Shown here: positions 24,017-54,143 of the stretch, one piece after another
Numbering within the stretch: the stretch's first letter is position 1
How the letters are laid out: every line of letters starts with the position of its first letter
DNA from: Cristatella mucedo
Taxonomy: Eukaryota > Bryozoa > Phylactolaemata > Cristatellidae
Direction: 5' to 3'
Length of the DNA: 64,000 bases
Assembly: GCA_009760855.2 (NCBI GenBank)
Contig: WPIO01000160.1
Location: 683,501-747,500, forward strand
The notes under the pieces: model-generated
Told to the model about the DNA's origin: nothing
Database searches by the model: none
The model's input: the letters and a program-made list of their open reading frames with translations, nothing else
Made by a program: the position numbers and the translations under genes

Positions 24017-24526
24017 CTCTTTCCATTTCAAATGCAGTCGGCCACTGCGGTCGGTCTTCGAGCTTCGGTCTTTTATCGCTTTCGTCGTGCGGCACGACTT
24101 CGAGGGACATGTTTCTCCAGGCTTCAATTTCCGTTCGGCCAATGCAACGCCGTCAATGTAAAACGTAGCCTTAGAGGACGTGCGCCACTGCAGCACGTTG
24201 ACATGCCGTTTTATCCACGGTTTCGAAGGTGAGCGTTCCTCTGTATATACCTCCTGGTCATCGTGAAGGTGTGCACAAATTTCATTACAGAGCACGCCTA
24301 TTATCGAGAACACACGGCCGAAGTGATGACGCGAGATATAACACGTGATATTAACACCCCTGGCTCCTATTTGGGCCGTTCGTCGGTCCGTTTGAGGCAG
24401 TAATTTGTCCAATTGGACTGATAATCGCTCCTCTATGAACACAAGGTCATTTGCTTCAGCTGGCGGCGAGCTGTCGTTTGGACACGACTGCGAAATGCTA
24501 CAGTTCTCTGGTGCCGCGTCACTCAT
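24017..24526 (-). CDS. unrecognised exon-like ORF (about 170 codons)
   Basis: An ATG at 24526 opens a frame that runs 170 codons to a good donor (AGAG|GTATGT, phase 0) after 24017. The product begins MSDAAPENCSISQ, is hydrophilic, and has a Cys/His-containing middle (GVNITCYISRHHFGR) and a basic C-terminus. I do not recognise the family. Base composition is more gene-like than the AT-rich flanks. No next exon was found with confidence. It could be a gene between the IAP paralogs, an exon of an old transposon, or a chance ORF. Confidence 0.35.
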
Positions 24527-25019
24527 CTCGTCGGTTGTTTCACTGCACTCAGATACCTGCTCTGCAATGATATTCCTTCACCCTTCGTCGCCTTGTTCGA
24601 TTGGAGAGTCAGTCGACGGACAGTCAGCCCATCTGAGGCTGTTCCACGAGCAAAGTGTTAACCTCGTGAGCTTGAGGCTCCGGTACCATTTCTCGACTCC
24701 GTCGAAAAAGAACTTGGACTAAAATAAGCATGCCAGAATCCAACGTCACTAGCAGCTTTCAGAAAGAATACAGCAGCAACCAATCTAAAGAATTCGAGAA
24801 CGGCTGCTAGATGGAGGCTTAAAGGCATTGGATAAATAGTGTATACCGGAGCATTAACCGGAGTATTAATGGGCCCGAGGAATAACTTCAATTCACCCTT
24901 TTCCAAAATATGCTGCACGAGGCCGAAGCTTGCAGTAGTCAATGGAAGATCCATTCACTGCATATTGACTCGAACTTACGACCTGGGCCGTGAAAAGCGA
25001 GCGAGCACCTTACTTCCTA
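24527..25019. other. upstream flank of the 24-kb ORF
   Basis: Short overlapping frames on both strands, none recognisable. Confidence 0.3.
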
Positions 25020-25232
25020 GGCTAAGAGGGTGAGTGGATGGCAAGAGTATACTGGAGCAAATTCTCAGCCATGGGCTGTGGATACAGTGCAAAGCTCACG
25101 GTACCAACAGCCTTCGGGAGCAGAAATGTGAGAGGTGATTTATTATCTGGAGTGCGGTAATTAGGCTGAAGCCGGTGCAGCAGTTCAGCCAGATACCGAG
25201 AGGCCAGGGCGCTCCCGGTTGCTTGAGTCAAC
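25020..25232 (-). mobile_element. old LINE-A fragment
   Basis: The minus-strand frame resembles SRYLAELLHRLQP and a degraded VPFLRLKTVGDRSF region. Much more diverged than the neighbouring copy at 25387-25745. Confidence 0.5.
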
Positions 25233-25386
25233 CTGACAGGTTCGCTCTCCTATCGGTAAGAATAATAGTAATTGAAATTTGTGTAAAGCGTCCAACGGCA
25301 GTCAAATCTCTTTCCGGGTACGCAGCATATGCTAAAAAGAAGTGCGAGTCCATAAGTTTGTCGCAGCCTACAGGACTTGGACATAT

Positions 25387-25745
25387 GTAATGTATCTCCA
25401 TCAGTAACTCCACAAAGTCATAAAGACCATGTGGGTGTTACGCAGGAGAGTTTTGTATAGCGCACTCACAGCCTAAGCGGCTTTCGGTACGCATTCGGTA
25501 GCCAACAGACTTCGTCTCACGCAACAAAGAGATAGTGGGAAGCATAGCAGAGTCAGGAGAGCAGTTGAGGTAGTGAGTAGCACAGAAGTAGCAGTTCAGG
25601 ACCACTGAAAAAGATGTGCCATAGTCGGCAGTTGGAGAGTAGTTGTCGTTGCGTAAGAATTGTGGAAGCGAGTTCCACAGTCTAGGACCTGCAGAGCTAA
25701 AGCTTCTGTCGCCAACTGCCTTTAAGCGGAGGAATGGGACAGCAT
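25387..25745 (-). mobile_element. LINE-A 3' fragment
   Basis: Starts with the conserved 3' tail and matches the family through VPFLRLKAVGDRSFSSAG; truncated at 25745. Nearly identical to the other copies. Confidence 0.8.
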
Positions 25746-26194
25746 ACATGACTTACTACGAATATGAGTTTTTCGGCCGGGGAATGTCAGGCATTGTCAA
25801 TATTGAGAGCGAGGCTTCGAGTTACTCCCGATTTTCCTTTAACAACTGACCTGGTCTAAAGTTGATTCAGTTTGAGGATGCCAACTCCCATTTAAGTGCC
25901 AATGTCAGCAGTACAATCTAGTTGACGTTAAGCATCAGGCGAAGCCCGATCTCGCCAGTGCAGCCATAAGTAGCTAGTAAGACGAGTAGGTTGCTATTGT
26001 CGGAGCACGGAGGCCCATCGGCTCCCTTCTCCCTGTGAACCCCCGAAACGACTACCGGAACTGCCCGAGATTAATTGTGGGAGCCTCTAGCTTTGTGCTG
26101 CGAATTTGGCCCGAGGATTTGTCAGCATTTACTTTTGATTCCTGCCTTTTGCATTCGCAATGGGTCGATAGTTGTCCTTTCAGCAAGTTATATA
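25746..26194. other. unassigned spacer
   Basis: Between a LINE-A fragment and a LINE-B tail; nothing recognised. Confidence 0.4.
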
Positions 26195-26527
26195 ACAACA
26201 ACAATAATAAATTTGTTATAGCGTCCTCAGAGAACTCAACCTCGTTATAGGCACTTTACACTTGCTGCACAGAAAGCACGATCGAATGGTTAGTGGTAGC
26301 ATGCTCAATGACAACAAGCACAACATGGTTAGAGGTGACATGCACAGCATCAGCATGCAAATGCGGTTAGTGGCAGCATGCACAGTGTCAGCACACATGA
26401 GCACACAAAGAACGAATCAAGCGGACTCACAAAATGCTGTGATAAACAGATGTGTCTTTAGTTTCTTTTTAAGTGATCAAGTTAGGAGATGTCATGACAC
26501 AAGCTAGTAAGCTCGATACTTTGGGAG
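26195..26527 (-). mobile_element. LINE-B 3' end
   Basis: A second LINE-B 3' UTR with its AAT-type tail, directly abutting the copy at 26529-27480 in the same orientation; truncated at the THLF segment. Confidence 0.7.
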
Positions 26528-26528
26528 C

Positions 26529-27480
26529 ATAATAAGAATAATAATAACAACATTCGATAAAGTGCAGTCAGAGAACTCAATCTCTTTCTAGGCACTTCAC
26601 AATTGCTGCAAAGGAGGCACGATCAAATTGTTAGTGGAAGCATGCTCAATAAACAACAAGAATAACATGGTTAGGAGTGACATGCACAGGGTCAGCATGC
26701 AAGTGTGGTCAGTGGCAGCATGCAATAGTGTCAGCAGGCATAAGCGCATTAAGGACGAATCACAGGAGCCCACTCAATGTTACCATAAATAGATGCGTTT
26801 TTAGTTTCTTTTTAAATGTGGTCAAGTAAGGGGATGTCGTGACGCAGGTCGGGAGTGAGTTCCAGACTTTAGGAGCATAAGAACTTGAGGCATGATCTCC
26901 AAAGGATTTGAGATTTGCATGAGGTACAGTTAAACAGTTAGATTCCGAAAAGTAGGTGGAACGATGCTTAGCCCAGTGGGGGAGTAGGTCTGAGAGATTA
27001 TCTGTAGGCAAAGAATAAAGGGACCTAAAAGTAAGCGACAAAACCTTGAAGTCGATCCGTTGCTTGACTGGTAGCCAGTGCAGTCGGCGAGAAGTGGTGT
27101 GATGTGGCAACTGTGATGCTCACGACAGACAATCCTAGCTGCAGAGCTTTGTACCAGCTGTAAGCACCTGATTGCACATGCCGGTAGGCCAGCAAGCAGT
27201 GAGTTACAGAAGTCAAGACGGGATATCACAAATGCATAGACCAATTTAGATGGGTATCCCTTTCTAAACGAGCCCGAATTTTTTGCAATGCTATGTAGCT
27301 GAAAGTAGGCAGGCTTATCTGAAGAGCTGATGTTGTCATCCAATGAAAGGTCACTTTGGAACATGACACCTAGATTGTGAGTGGATTTAACAGGAGATAT
27401 GCTGGCACAGCCAATTTTGAGAGTTAGCCATTCCGATTTCTGAATCACACTTGGTTTGCCCATAGCTAGTAAGTAGGTTT
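26529..27480 (-). mobile_element. LINE-B 3' half
   Basis: Minus-strand frames 27463-26760 carry the IGKPSVIQ-like start (GKPSVIQKSEWLTLKIG), SRLDFCNSLLAGLPACAIRC and the CVTTSPYLTTFKKKLKTHL end, with one frame break near 27100. The 3' tail reaches AAT repeats at 26529. Confidence 0.8.
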
Positions 27481-27529
27481 AATCATAATTTAACTTAAGA
27501 AAATGTGCCGCCATACATGTAGGTAGGAA

Positions 27530-27650
27530 TTAAAGACACGGTCTCCAAGCGATTTGAGGTCCATACGAAGTATGGAAAGTAGGTAAACGATTATATTCCG
27601 AAAACTGGGTTGCCATAGAATTAATGCCACTGGTGCCAAGACTAGGTAAA
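27530..27650 (-). mobile_element. LINE-B internal fragment
   Basis: Short minus-strand match to the segment just before the C-terminal frame end (SFGDRVF-like), followed by unrelated sequence and a GA repeat. Confidence 0.45.
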
Positions 27651-27673
27651 CAGCCCCGTAGACCGGTCAGAGA

Positions 27674-27677
<4 letters not shown>

Positions 27678-27722
<45 letters not shown>
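27678..27722 (+). repeat. GA microsatellite
   Basis: (AG)n; a second shorter run follows at 27764-27786. Confidence 0.9.
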
Positions 27723-27725
<3 letters not shown>

Positions 27726-28467
27726 ATATGTTCGCCTTCGGACAATTTTCTTAGCATACTGAGTGAGAGAGAGAGAGAGTGAGAGAGACAAAGGCAGGCA
27801 TTTACAGACATCGTGCTACACGATTGGGGGCCATAATGCGCTATGGCTAATAAGCACTGCAGCTCATGTGCTGCTATGCATGCCACTGGGCTTGGCAGTC
27901 CTCCGGACCACAGGCTTGCGTAGATGCGCTAGCACTGCACAACCCAGATTACTCACTGGTTGGAGTTTCGCTGCAGGGCTGTCCGGTTGCCAACCACTGC
28001 AGCTTTCTGCCTCTGCTCAAATAAGGCAGTTGAATCAGCTACCTTTCACCTTTTCAAAAGCAAGGCGCACGTTGGCAGCATTTCCCAATGTTGGCTGCTT
28101 CCGTGGTTGTAAGAACAAGGTCAAAAAACCCCAGAGGTTCAGCGTTTGTGTGTTAAAGGCTGAAGAAGCCGCAATGGCTCGGATCAACGTTGATCGTTTA
28201 TCAACGTTGATCGATCTCGGATCATCGTTAATCAACGGATAAAGTTCGAGTAAAGTTCTTACCCTGGCCCGAAAGGCTCTGGCCATGGCTTGGCTCCAGC
28301 CTGCTGTAACAGCATGCAGAAATAGTTGAACAAAAACCACATCACCAAAAAAAAGTACTCAACTGGTAACTGGCTATCAGAGCTCACCTGCCGACTAAGT
28401 GCTGACAAACAGACAGTAGAGAGGGATGCCAGTGTACAGAAGTGTTGAGTCGTTAGTGGGAGGCTAG
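27723..28467. other. spacer with repeated GATCAACGTTGATC motif
   Basis: Contains the 14-bp palindrome at 28182-28195, a second near copy at 28201-28212 and a partial third. A plus frame (27763-28242) is open but has no domain. Confidence 0.35.
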
Positions 28468-28965
28468 TGTTAAGTTCTTACGCTGACCCACAAGGCCTGC
28501 CACGGCTTGGCTCCACCTTACCTGGCCGAACTGCTACAACAGTTTCAGCCACCTCCCCATAACCTCAGGTCCTGTATGGACAGCAGATTAGCTGCCCCGT
28601 TCCAACGCTTGAAAGAATGGCCGTTGGCGAGAGAAGCTTTTGCTCTGCACGTCCAGGACTGCAGTCAAATTCCCAAAATTCTTAGGAAACGACATCTACT
28701 CCTCCTGCTGCCGACTGTGGCACATCCTGTCCAGACGACCTGAGCTGCTAATTGCAAGCTCCTCACTACCTCTCAGCAGCCCTCCTGACTCAGCTATGAG
28801 CTACTGAGTTTCTCTTTGTTGCGTAAGATGAAGTCTGCTGCCTGCCGAATGCGCACCGGAGGCTGCTTAGTGCTCTGTAGTAAACTCTCTCGTCATGACA
28901 CTCAGATAAGTCTGTGTGGCTTCGTGGAGCTGCAGACACGGATACATTGCATTACATTACACTGC
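28468..28965 (+). mobile_element. older LINE-A copy
   Basis: Plus-strand sequence matches the LINE-A frame around HKACHGLAPPYLAELLQQFQ and its 3' end (CTTCGTGGAGCTGCAGACA near 28920), with many substitutions and small indels that break the frame. Confidence 0.6.
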
Positions 28966-29150
28966 ATGCTCAACAAAGACCCGTGGTCATTTTGATAACC
29001 AAAAGTTGACATTCTCGTTACTTTACAACCAGGGCCGCCGATGCACCGTCCGTTGGGGTTACGTACTGCATCGGAAACAAGGAGCCAACTTAGGCAAGCA
29101 GTCTGTCTACAGGAGTCTGTCCCCAGTCTAATCTTCGACCAGCCAATCAG

Positions 29151-29311
29151 ATGCGAGAGATCGCGTCAGCTGCTTCGCTGGTATGGGCTTTCTCGGATCG
29201 CGACCGGGCGAGCGTAATAACCAAGTTTGGACAGCAGCTTACTACTCGACTCGTCGCCGGCTGCCAGCGGGCGGCCCTGAGCGACACACTGAAACTAGTG
29301 GGAGGACCGAT
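29151..29311 (+). CDS. candidate first coding exon of an unknown plus-strand gene
   Basis: ATG at 29151 starts 53 codons (beginning MREIASAASLVWAFSDR) ending at a consensus donor AT|GTAAGT, phase 2. A CCAAT-type box (AGCCAATCAG, 29141-29150) lies immediately before the ATG and the surroundings are GC-rich and CpG-rich. The peptide looks helical and is not low-complexity, but I do not recognise it and no second exon was identified. Confidence 0.3.
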
Positions 29312-30335
29312 GTAAGTACGCCGGTCGGGCGCGCTGGGGCCGGCTCAAACTTGAGAGCGAGCGAGGGCCGAAGGCACTTGAGGTGGCACCGAGCGCGTGC
29401 AGACGAGCGAAAATGGTCGCAACGTGGGCATACACCAGCAGCACAATGCTGCCGCGAAATCGCTCACAGCAGCCTGCGCGGGCACCGTCTAGGTATTCCG
29501 CCAAGCAGGCGCCGCACGCCCGGGTGCCGCCGCTGACTAGGCGCGAGTCACGTGACCCAGGGCGGCCGAGCACCCGAAGCTTCCTCCTTCAACCTCGGAG
29601 CTGCCCTTTAGAACGCAGCGAGCGAGCGAGCGATCGAGCGATCGAGCGCCTGTACCGTGCACATTCGCGAGTCGTAGCGGCTCAGCGCTTCATCATACGA
29701 TTCTCCAATTAAGAGTGCTTTGTTTAGGACCGTAGGCCACCGCTGCTTCGTAGCCGCTGGCGGGCTCGCGGCAGTTGGATACCGTTTACGACTTTAACTG
29801 GCCGCCCGACCCTCATGTCTCTCTGTCCCATGCGCAGCTGACTGTGTAAGATGGGCCTACGCTGGAACCGGGCTTCCCGTTCTGGGCCTGGCAGCGGCAG
29901 TAACAGCAGTCGCACTGCAGGCTCTACTCGACGAAGAGGCCTAGTTACATCCCCCTCCCAGCTGCTGCTGCCTGCGCAATGGCCGCCCGCCGAACGTAGA
30001 CGGCCAGTACGGCGTCGTAGGAGTCGGTAGATCCAGCCGACAGCAATTACTTTATGGCTCGCTGACTTTTCTCCCTATTTAAAGCATTTACACAACTGAT
30101 AACGGTGACATTCAAGTCCGAACCGAACCGAAGGCAGGATGCCAAGCACCGATAAGAGCGTCGGGTTCCTGGGGGCGGGCGGCCGAGCCCCTCCCTGTAA
30201 CGGTCTAGAATGCGTACAGCCAACGCCCGGGGCAAGTGAAATTTGCGAAAATGACCCCAAAACGGCCTGTGCACAGCCTAGCGAAGCACCACGTGCCGGC
30301 TGCCGCCGAGTCTGTCAGGCTCGGCTCCCACTTAC

Positions 30336-30346
30336 CTGGCCTCCAT
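30336..30346 (-). other. candidate ATG mini-exon with strong donor
   Basis: On the minus strand ATGGAGGCCAG is followed directly by GTAAGT, inside GC-rich sequence about 13 kb upstream of IAP-1. It would splice in phase 2, whereas the first IAP-1 exon needs phase 1, so a direct join does not work. It may be the start of another transcript or chance. Confidence 0.15.
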
Positions 30347-30529
30347 CTTCGCCACGGCTGGGAAAACCCGTCGTCGTGGCGAGTTAGTAGGCTGGAACCA
30401 CAGCTGTTGGTCGCACATGAAATCGATCTACACTCGCGGCATGTTAAGCGCCTGATTATACATATTATAATTAATATTTATTATAACAAGAGATTAGGTT
30501 CTCTCAGCGTTTTTATGGGGGAAGGTTGA

Positions 30530-32000
30530 TGGCTGAATCGGTTCCGGCTTGTAAACCTGCTCAAATGCAGGAGGCTGGATTGTGCAAGATTCAGTCAGCA
30601 TTGATACAGGTGTACAACGACCTACTTAGGATGCAGACACAGGTAGAGTGTCTCTGCTTGTTTTGCTCGATCTTTCGGCAGCTTTTGATACTGTCGATAA
30701 TCAAGTCCTTCTTGAACGCAACGTGTCATCTCGCCTTGGTATCACTGGAACTGCAATGCAATGATTCAGGTCCTAGCTCAGTACTTCAGAGACTCCAGAG
30801 TATTGATGTGAATCCTTCGTGGAACCTTAGAAATATGGAGTACCTCAGGGCGCGGTGCTTAGTCCTGTTTTTTCCACGGTTTATACTCTCCCTCTTGCCG
30901 ATGTGATTGCCAAGTAAAATCTAGGCTTTCACTTCTACGGATATGACACTCAATTGTACCTTTGCTTTGATCCCTCCCAGCCCTCCAGCATGTCGAATTC
31001 TTTCAACTCAATTGCTGCATGTATTGATGATATCCGCACATGGTTGGTAGCAAACTTTCTAAAAGTGAATGATGGTAAACCCAACTTACTAGCTATCGGC
31101 AAACCAAGTGTGATTCAGTAATTGGAAAGGCTAATGCTTAAAATCGCCTCTGCCAGCATATGTCGAGTTAAATCTGCACGAAATCTAGGTGTCAAGTTCC
31201 ACATTGACCTTTCATCAGATGAACACATCAGCTCCACAGTCAAGTCTGCCTGCTGTCAACTACATAATATCGCTAAAATGCTGGCTTGTTTAAACAGGAA
31301 TACCACATTTAAGTTGGTCCATGCATTTGTGACATCCTGTCTTGACGTCTGTAACTCCCTTTTTGCTGGTCTACCGGCCTGTGCAATCAGACGATTACAG
31401 CTGGTGCAAGACTGCAGCTAGACTTGTCTGTCGTGAGCTAGGCAGTTGCCACATCACACCACTTCTCGCCGACCTGCACTGGCTACCAGTCAAGCAACCG
31501 ATCGACTTCAAGGTTTTGTCAATTACTTTTAGGTCGCTTTATTCTTTGGTTTATCTTAAGCTTATCTCTCAGATCTACTCTCCCACTAGGCCAAGCATCG
31601 TACCATCCCGCTTTTCGGAGTCTAACTGCTTAACTGTACCTCGTACAAAAAACTCAAATCCTTTAGAGACTGTGCCTTTAGTTCGTATGCTCCCAAAGCC
31701 TGGAACTCGCTACCGACTTGCGTTACGACATCTCCTGACTTGACGACTTAAAAAAATGAAAGCACACCTATTCACGACAGCATTTAAGTGGGGTCCCTGT
31801 GATTCGTCCTCTATGTGCTTATGCATGCTGACACTCTTGCATGCTACGACTAACCACACCTGCATGCTGACTCTGTGCATGTCTACCCTAACGATTTTAT
31901 TCACGTTGTTTATCAAGCATGATACCACTCACCATTCGATCGTGTTTATTTTGCAGCCAATGTAAGGCACATAGAAAGAGATTGAGTTCTCTTGGAGAGC
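30530..32000 (+). mobile_element. LINE-B copy, longest in the window, degraded
   Basis: In shifting frames it encodes the RT core L-D-L-S-A-A-F-D-T-V-D (near 30665), a segment like GVPQGAVLSPV, then the catalytic box as Y-G-Y-D instead of YADD (near 30935), and NFLKVNDGK. The C-terminal part (SCLDVCNSLFAGLPACAIRR, PLLADLHWLPVKQ) lies at 31120-31740 and the AAATGTAAAG tail ends near 32000. Multiple frameshifts make it a dead copy. Confidence 0.8.
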
Positions 32001-32569
32001 TGGCCGCCTCCTAGCTGCCAGGAAGGTCACGCCAGGGACGAGTCCCGGCGGACCTAGGCCAATCGCAGTGATTGTACCTCACCATTTTTCGTAATCAAAA
32101 TCTGTTCCCACCTACCCATCGGTAGGAACAGGTAGTGGTGTGGTGGCACGCGGTGATGCCACGTAATGAAAATGTAATTCATGTGCACAGCGACCTCGGA
32201 GAACTTAATCTCGAGCCCAAGATCTCAGTAATAAAAGGTCGAGCACTTTTGACCTCTTAGCAAAACCGGTGTCTAATTCACTAGAGATAGCTGGCGTAGT
32301 CACAATTAAGGATGACAAAAGCTTAAGTTGAGTGTTTACTCTGATACTGATATTCAGCTAGCAGCTGAAAGGCTAGCTCCAATTCTGGTGGAGTGCACTC
32401 AGCCAATGCCTGATAATCAAGCAATTTATCAAAATTTATTTATTTTTATTTGATAATTTGAGCACGAGATCCAGCCAATGCCTGATAGATAATCTGATCA
32501 AGGAAAGCCTGAAACTCATTCACAATGCAATTGTGACTGGTCACTGGTAACTGCTGTTTGATGTGCTAG
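32001..32569. other. unassigned spacer
   Basis: Short SINE-like segments (GCGACCTCGGAGAACTTAAT near 32190) but no full element; no gene. Confidence 0.35.
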
Positions 32570-32950
32570 TAATAATATTACTAATACTAATACATTTGTA
32601 TAGTGCTATCAGAGAACTTAATTTCTTTTTGGGCACTTTGCATTTGTTGCAAAGGAAGCATGATCGACTGGTTAATAATGGTAGCATGCTCAAGAACAAC
32701 ATGCATTTGCAGGCTGACTCTGTGCATGTCTACCCTAACGATGTTATTTATGTTGTTTATCAAGCATGATACCACCCACCATTCGGTCGTGTTTATTTTG
32801 CAGCAAATGTAAAGCACCTAGAAAGAGATTGAGTTCTCTGAGACGCTTTATCAAGTGTATTATTATTATAATTAAAATGGTTAGAAATGGCATGCACAGC
32901 ATCAGCGAGCAAATATGAGTGGCAGCATGCTCAGTGTCAGCATACATCAA
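32570..32950. mobile_element. three LINE-B 3'-end pieces in alternating orientation
   Basis: 32571-32695 is minus-oriented (microsatellite, then tail, then 3' UTR), 32696-32875 is plus-oriented and ends in ATT repeats, and 32876-32950 is minus-oriented again. Confidence 0.6.
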
Positions 32951-33221
32951 CCATTACGCAAGGTATAACCAGTCTTCAAGTGCACTGATCAAGTGCACTA
33001 ATTAGGAGAGGAAAAGAAAATTTCTATCAGAATTATTACCTTCGATTTATAATTAATAGCAAACGCAAGATTTTACAATCTGTGAAGCTGACGGGACACT
33101 GATGACCTGAAAACAGACAGTGCAGACAGAGCTGGAGTAATTTCACATAAACCAGCATTATTATTATTATAGCCCAATCTCATTCCCAGTATCTTTTAAT
33201 GCGCACTCGGTTGCCAAAAGA

Positions 33222-33360
33222 CTTTTTAATAACAATAATAATAACACTTGATAAAGTGCCCTCAGAGAACTCAATCTCCTTCATGGCGATTTACGGTTGC
33301 TGCAAAGGAAACGCGACCGAATGGTTGGTAATAGCATGCTCAATAAACAACGAGAATTAC
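33222..33360 (-). mobile_element. LINE-B 3' tail
   Basis: AATAATAATAA, then the conserved tail (ACTTGATAAAGTGCC, CTCAGAGAACTCAATCTC) and the first part of the 3' UTR. Confidence 0.6.
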
Positions 33361-33693
33361 TATAAGAATTATGAGGTTCGATTTATTATTACTACCAAAA
33401 GCAAGATTTTACAATCTGTGAAGCAGACACTGATGACCTGAAAACAGAAATTCAGACAGAGCAGGACCTACATGTGACTACAAAGGGCCATCCATGCCAG
33501 CGAAGACGAACCAGCATAGTCAATGTACGTCATAGTAAAAGTAAACCTAAGCAAGCCTATATCCCAGCAGCCCACACTATTACCAACTTACATTTTGAAA
33601 CCAACTAGAGCTGCATATATAGCCGGACAAAAGCTTGCCCGCTTTCCCCGACCTTTGCTTATTATAAGTTTTCCTCGCAAGAAATAATTTGAT

Positions 33694-52418
<18,725 letters not shown>

Positions 52419-52864
52419 CTACAATCAATTTTGTGCAGTGATAAATATCAAAACAAAGTCAGCAGCATGGAAACAGCTAGAGAGATGGTAGCAGAAAGTA
52501 AATAATTATGTCTTCACAAATTAATCTCTTCTTAAAAAATCAGGCTACTGCTGCATCTAAAAATGTAAAGAAGAAAAAGAGAAAGAGAAGAGGATGTGGG
52601 CACGGACAAAGACAAGACGGAGATGTGAAGAGAGGGAGAAGGGTGACTAAGGGTCGAATGGGCAGTGGCCAGCAAGCTTCCAGCACCTGTGGGGTGGGAG
52701 TCTGCAACCGAGCACAGCAACAGGCTGCCGATTATTGAGCAGGTGAGATTGGTGATCATTGGGGATCATTAGGGATCGTGCTGAACAGCAGGTGCCCTCG
52801 GCAAAAGGCCCTTACAAATGCTGGCTAAGCGTCTCAGACGGCCAGAAATGCCACAAGCCTTTCC

Positions 52865-53075
52865 GACATAATAATAATAAAACAATTGCATATCGCCCTT
52901 AGAGAGCTCAATCTCTTTCTAGGCGCTCTACATACGATGCAAAGGAAGCATGATAGTATGATTAGTGGCAGCATGCTCAATGAACAACAGGCATAACAGC
53001 GTTCGAGGTGGCATGGAACAGGGTCAACATGCAAATATGATTAGTGGCAGCATGCACAGTATCAGCACGAATATC
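52865..53075 (-). mobile_element. LINE-B 3' end
   Basis: AATAATAATAA, conserved tail (GAGAGCTCAATCTCTTTCTA) and 3' UTR with GTGGCAGCATGCACAGTATC, upstream of IAP-2. Confidence 0.6.
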
Positions 53076-53704
53076 TCTCTAACTCTCTGATGCCTCGCCG
53101 ACATACCGACCTCTACTTCAGAGCAGCTTCAACAAAGCAGCCAGTTACCAACGAGCTTCGGGCAGCAACAAGATATGTCTCACATACCATGTAATGTAAA
53201 AAAGTAAAGTTTAGGTTTTAAAAAGCCTCATTTATATAGCAAAAGAGGATCCCTATTGATATTTGATATGTGAATACGATATTGATATCCGAATATGACA
53301 AGCATAGTTGATATGTTATTTGCTGATATAGCATAGTTGATATGTTCAACAGCAAGGCTTCAAGTATTGACTGGCCACGGTTCTTTGAATAGCTGGATTG
53401 AGACTACCGACTGCCCCTAGTAACTTTCAAAAAAAAGTGCTTTCTGCTTGGCTGCATACTCTATAATACTCTACAATAAATACATAAACCGAGCCGGGAT
53501 CATCAAGGAAATGTTTTTTACACGTGATTTGATAACTGGGTATAAGCAAAACAATCAAAATCAATGTTTCTGCAAGCATGGATAGCATAGCAAAGAGACC
53601 AATGAATGCACGGAGGCAGGCGAGAGGGCAGATGAAGATGAGAGGGCAGAGGAATGTGAGACGGCAGAGGTGAGAGGGGAGAGAAAGGTGAGAGATCAGA
53701 GGTG
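53076..53704. other. AT-rich spacer then GA-rich minisatellite
   Basis: Repeated AGCATAGTTGATATGTT near 53300-53345 and purine-rich GAGAGGGCAGA-type units at 53620-53705 that pass directly into the pseudo-exon. Confidence 0.5.
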
Positions 53705-53838
53705 AGAGGGCGCTAGTTCTGGTGCTAATTCGAAAGCTGGAGCAGTAGACACGGCGAAACCGGATGCCATACCCCTAGCCACAAGTGATGGAATCGGCAC
53801 TTCAATACCTTCAGTTGATGTGCCGACGAGACGGTTAT
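53705..53838 (-). pseudogene. duplicated 5' piece of the IAP-2 N-terminal exon
   Basis: Minus-strand sequence after TTTTAG at 53839-53844 aligns with the start of the IAP-2 exon at 52418: N-x-x-L-x-x-T-S-T, then a shared P-S segment and M/V-A-S-G. After about 44 codons it hits a stop (HL*) and merges into GA-rich repeats. The acceptor is retained, so it could act as a poison exon, but it is most simply a tandem-duplication relic. Confidence 0.6.
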
Positions 53839-53939
53839 TTCCTAAAATCAATATTGAGCAGTGATAAATACCACAACAAAGTCAGGACCATGAGAACTGC
53901 AAGAAATATGAAAGTTAAAAATAACAATTAAGAATGTTT

Positions 53940-54092
53940 TCTTATATTAGCACTTTCCTTAAACTATAGGCTACCGTTGCATCCACAAATGTCGACAATA
54001 GAAAAAGAGAGAGGAAAAAGGGGGAGGGAGAAGGATGAGGGCACAGACAGAGGCTCACGATGGATATGTGAAGATAAGAGGGGGGCACTAAG
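53940..54092 (+). repeat. second copy of the IAP-2 upstream-intron segment
   Basis: The stretch with AAACTATAGGCTACCGTTGC and ATGGATATGTGAAGA matches 52535-52660 and 56480-56650. It is part of the same duplication as the pseudo-exon at 53705-53838. Confidence 0.65.
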
Positions 54093-54143
54093 GAGACCTG
54101 GCTAACAGACAAGCAACGTATCGACTTCAAGGTTAACACTCAC

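Larger units (their letters stand above)
28966..30529. promoter_or_regulatory. GC-rich, CpG-rich promoter-like region
   Basis: From about 29150 to 30400 the sequence is clearly richer in C, G and CpG than its surroundings, with a CCAAT box at 29141-29150, a plus-strand ATG exon with consensus donor, CGAG repeats near 29620-29650 and a minus-strand ATG with consensus donor at 30346-30336. It may be the promoter of the upstream IAP-1 exon, of another gene, or of both. Confidence 0.35.
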
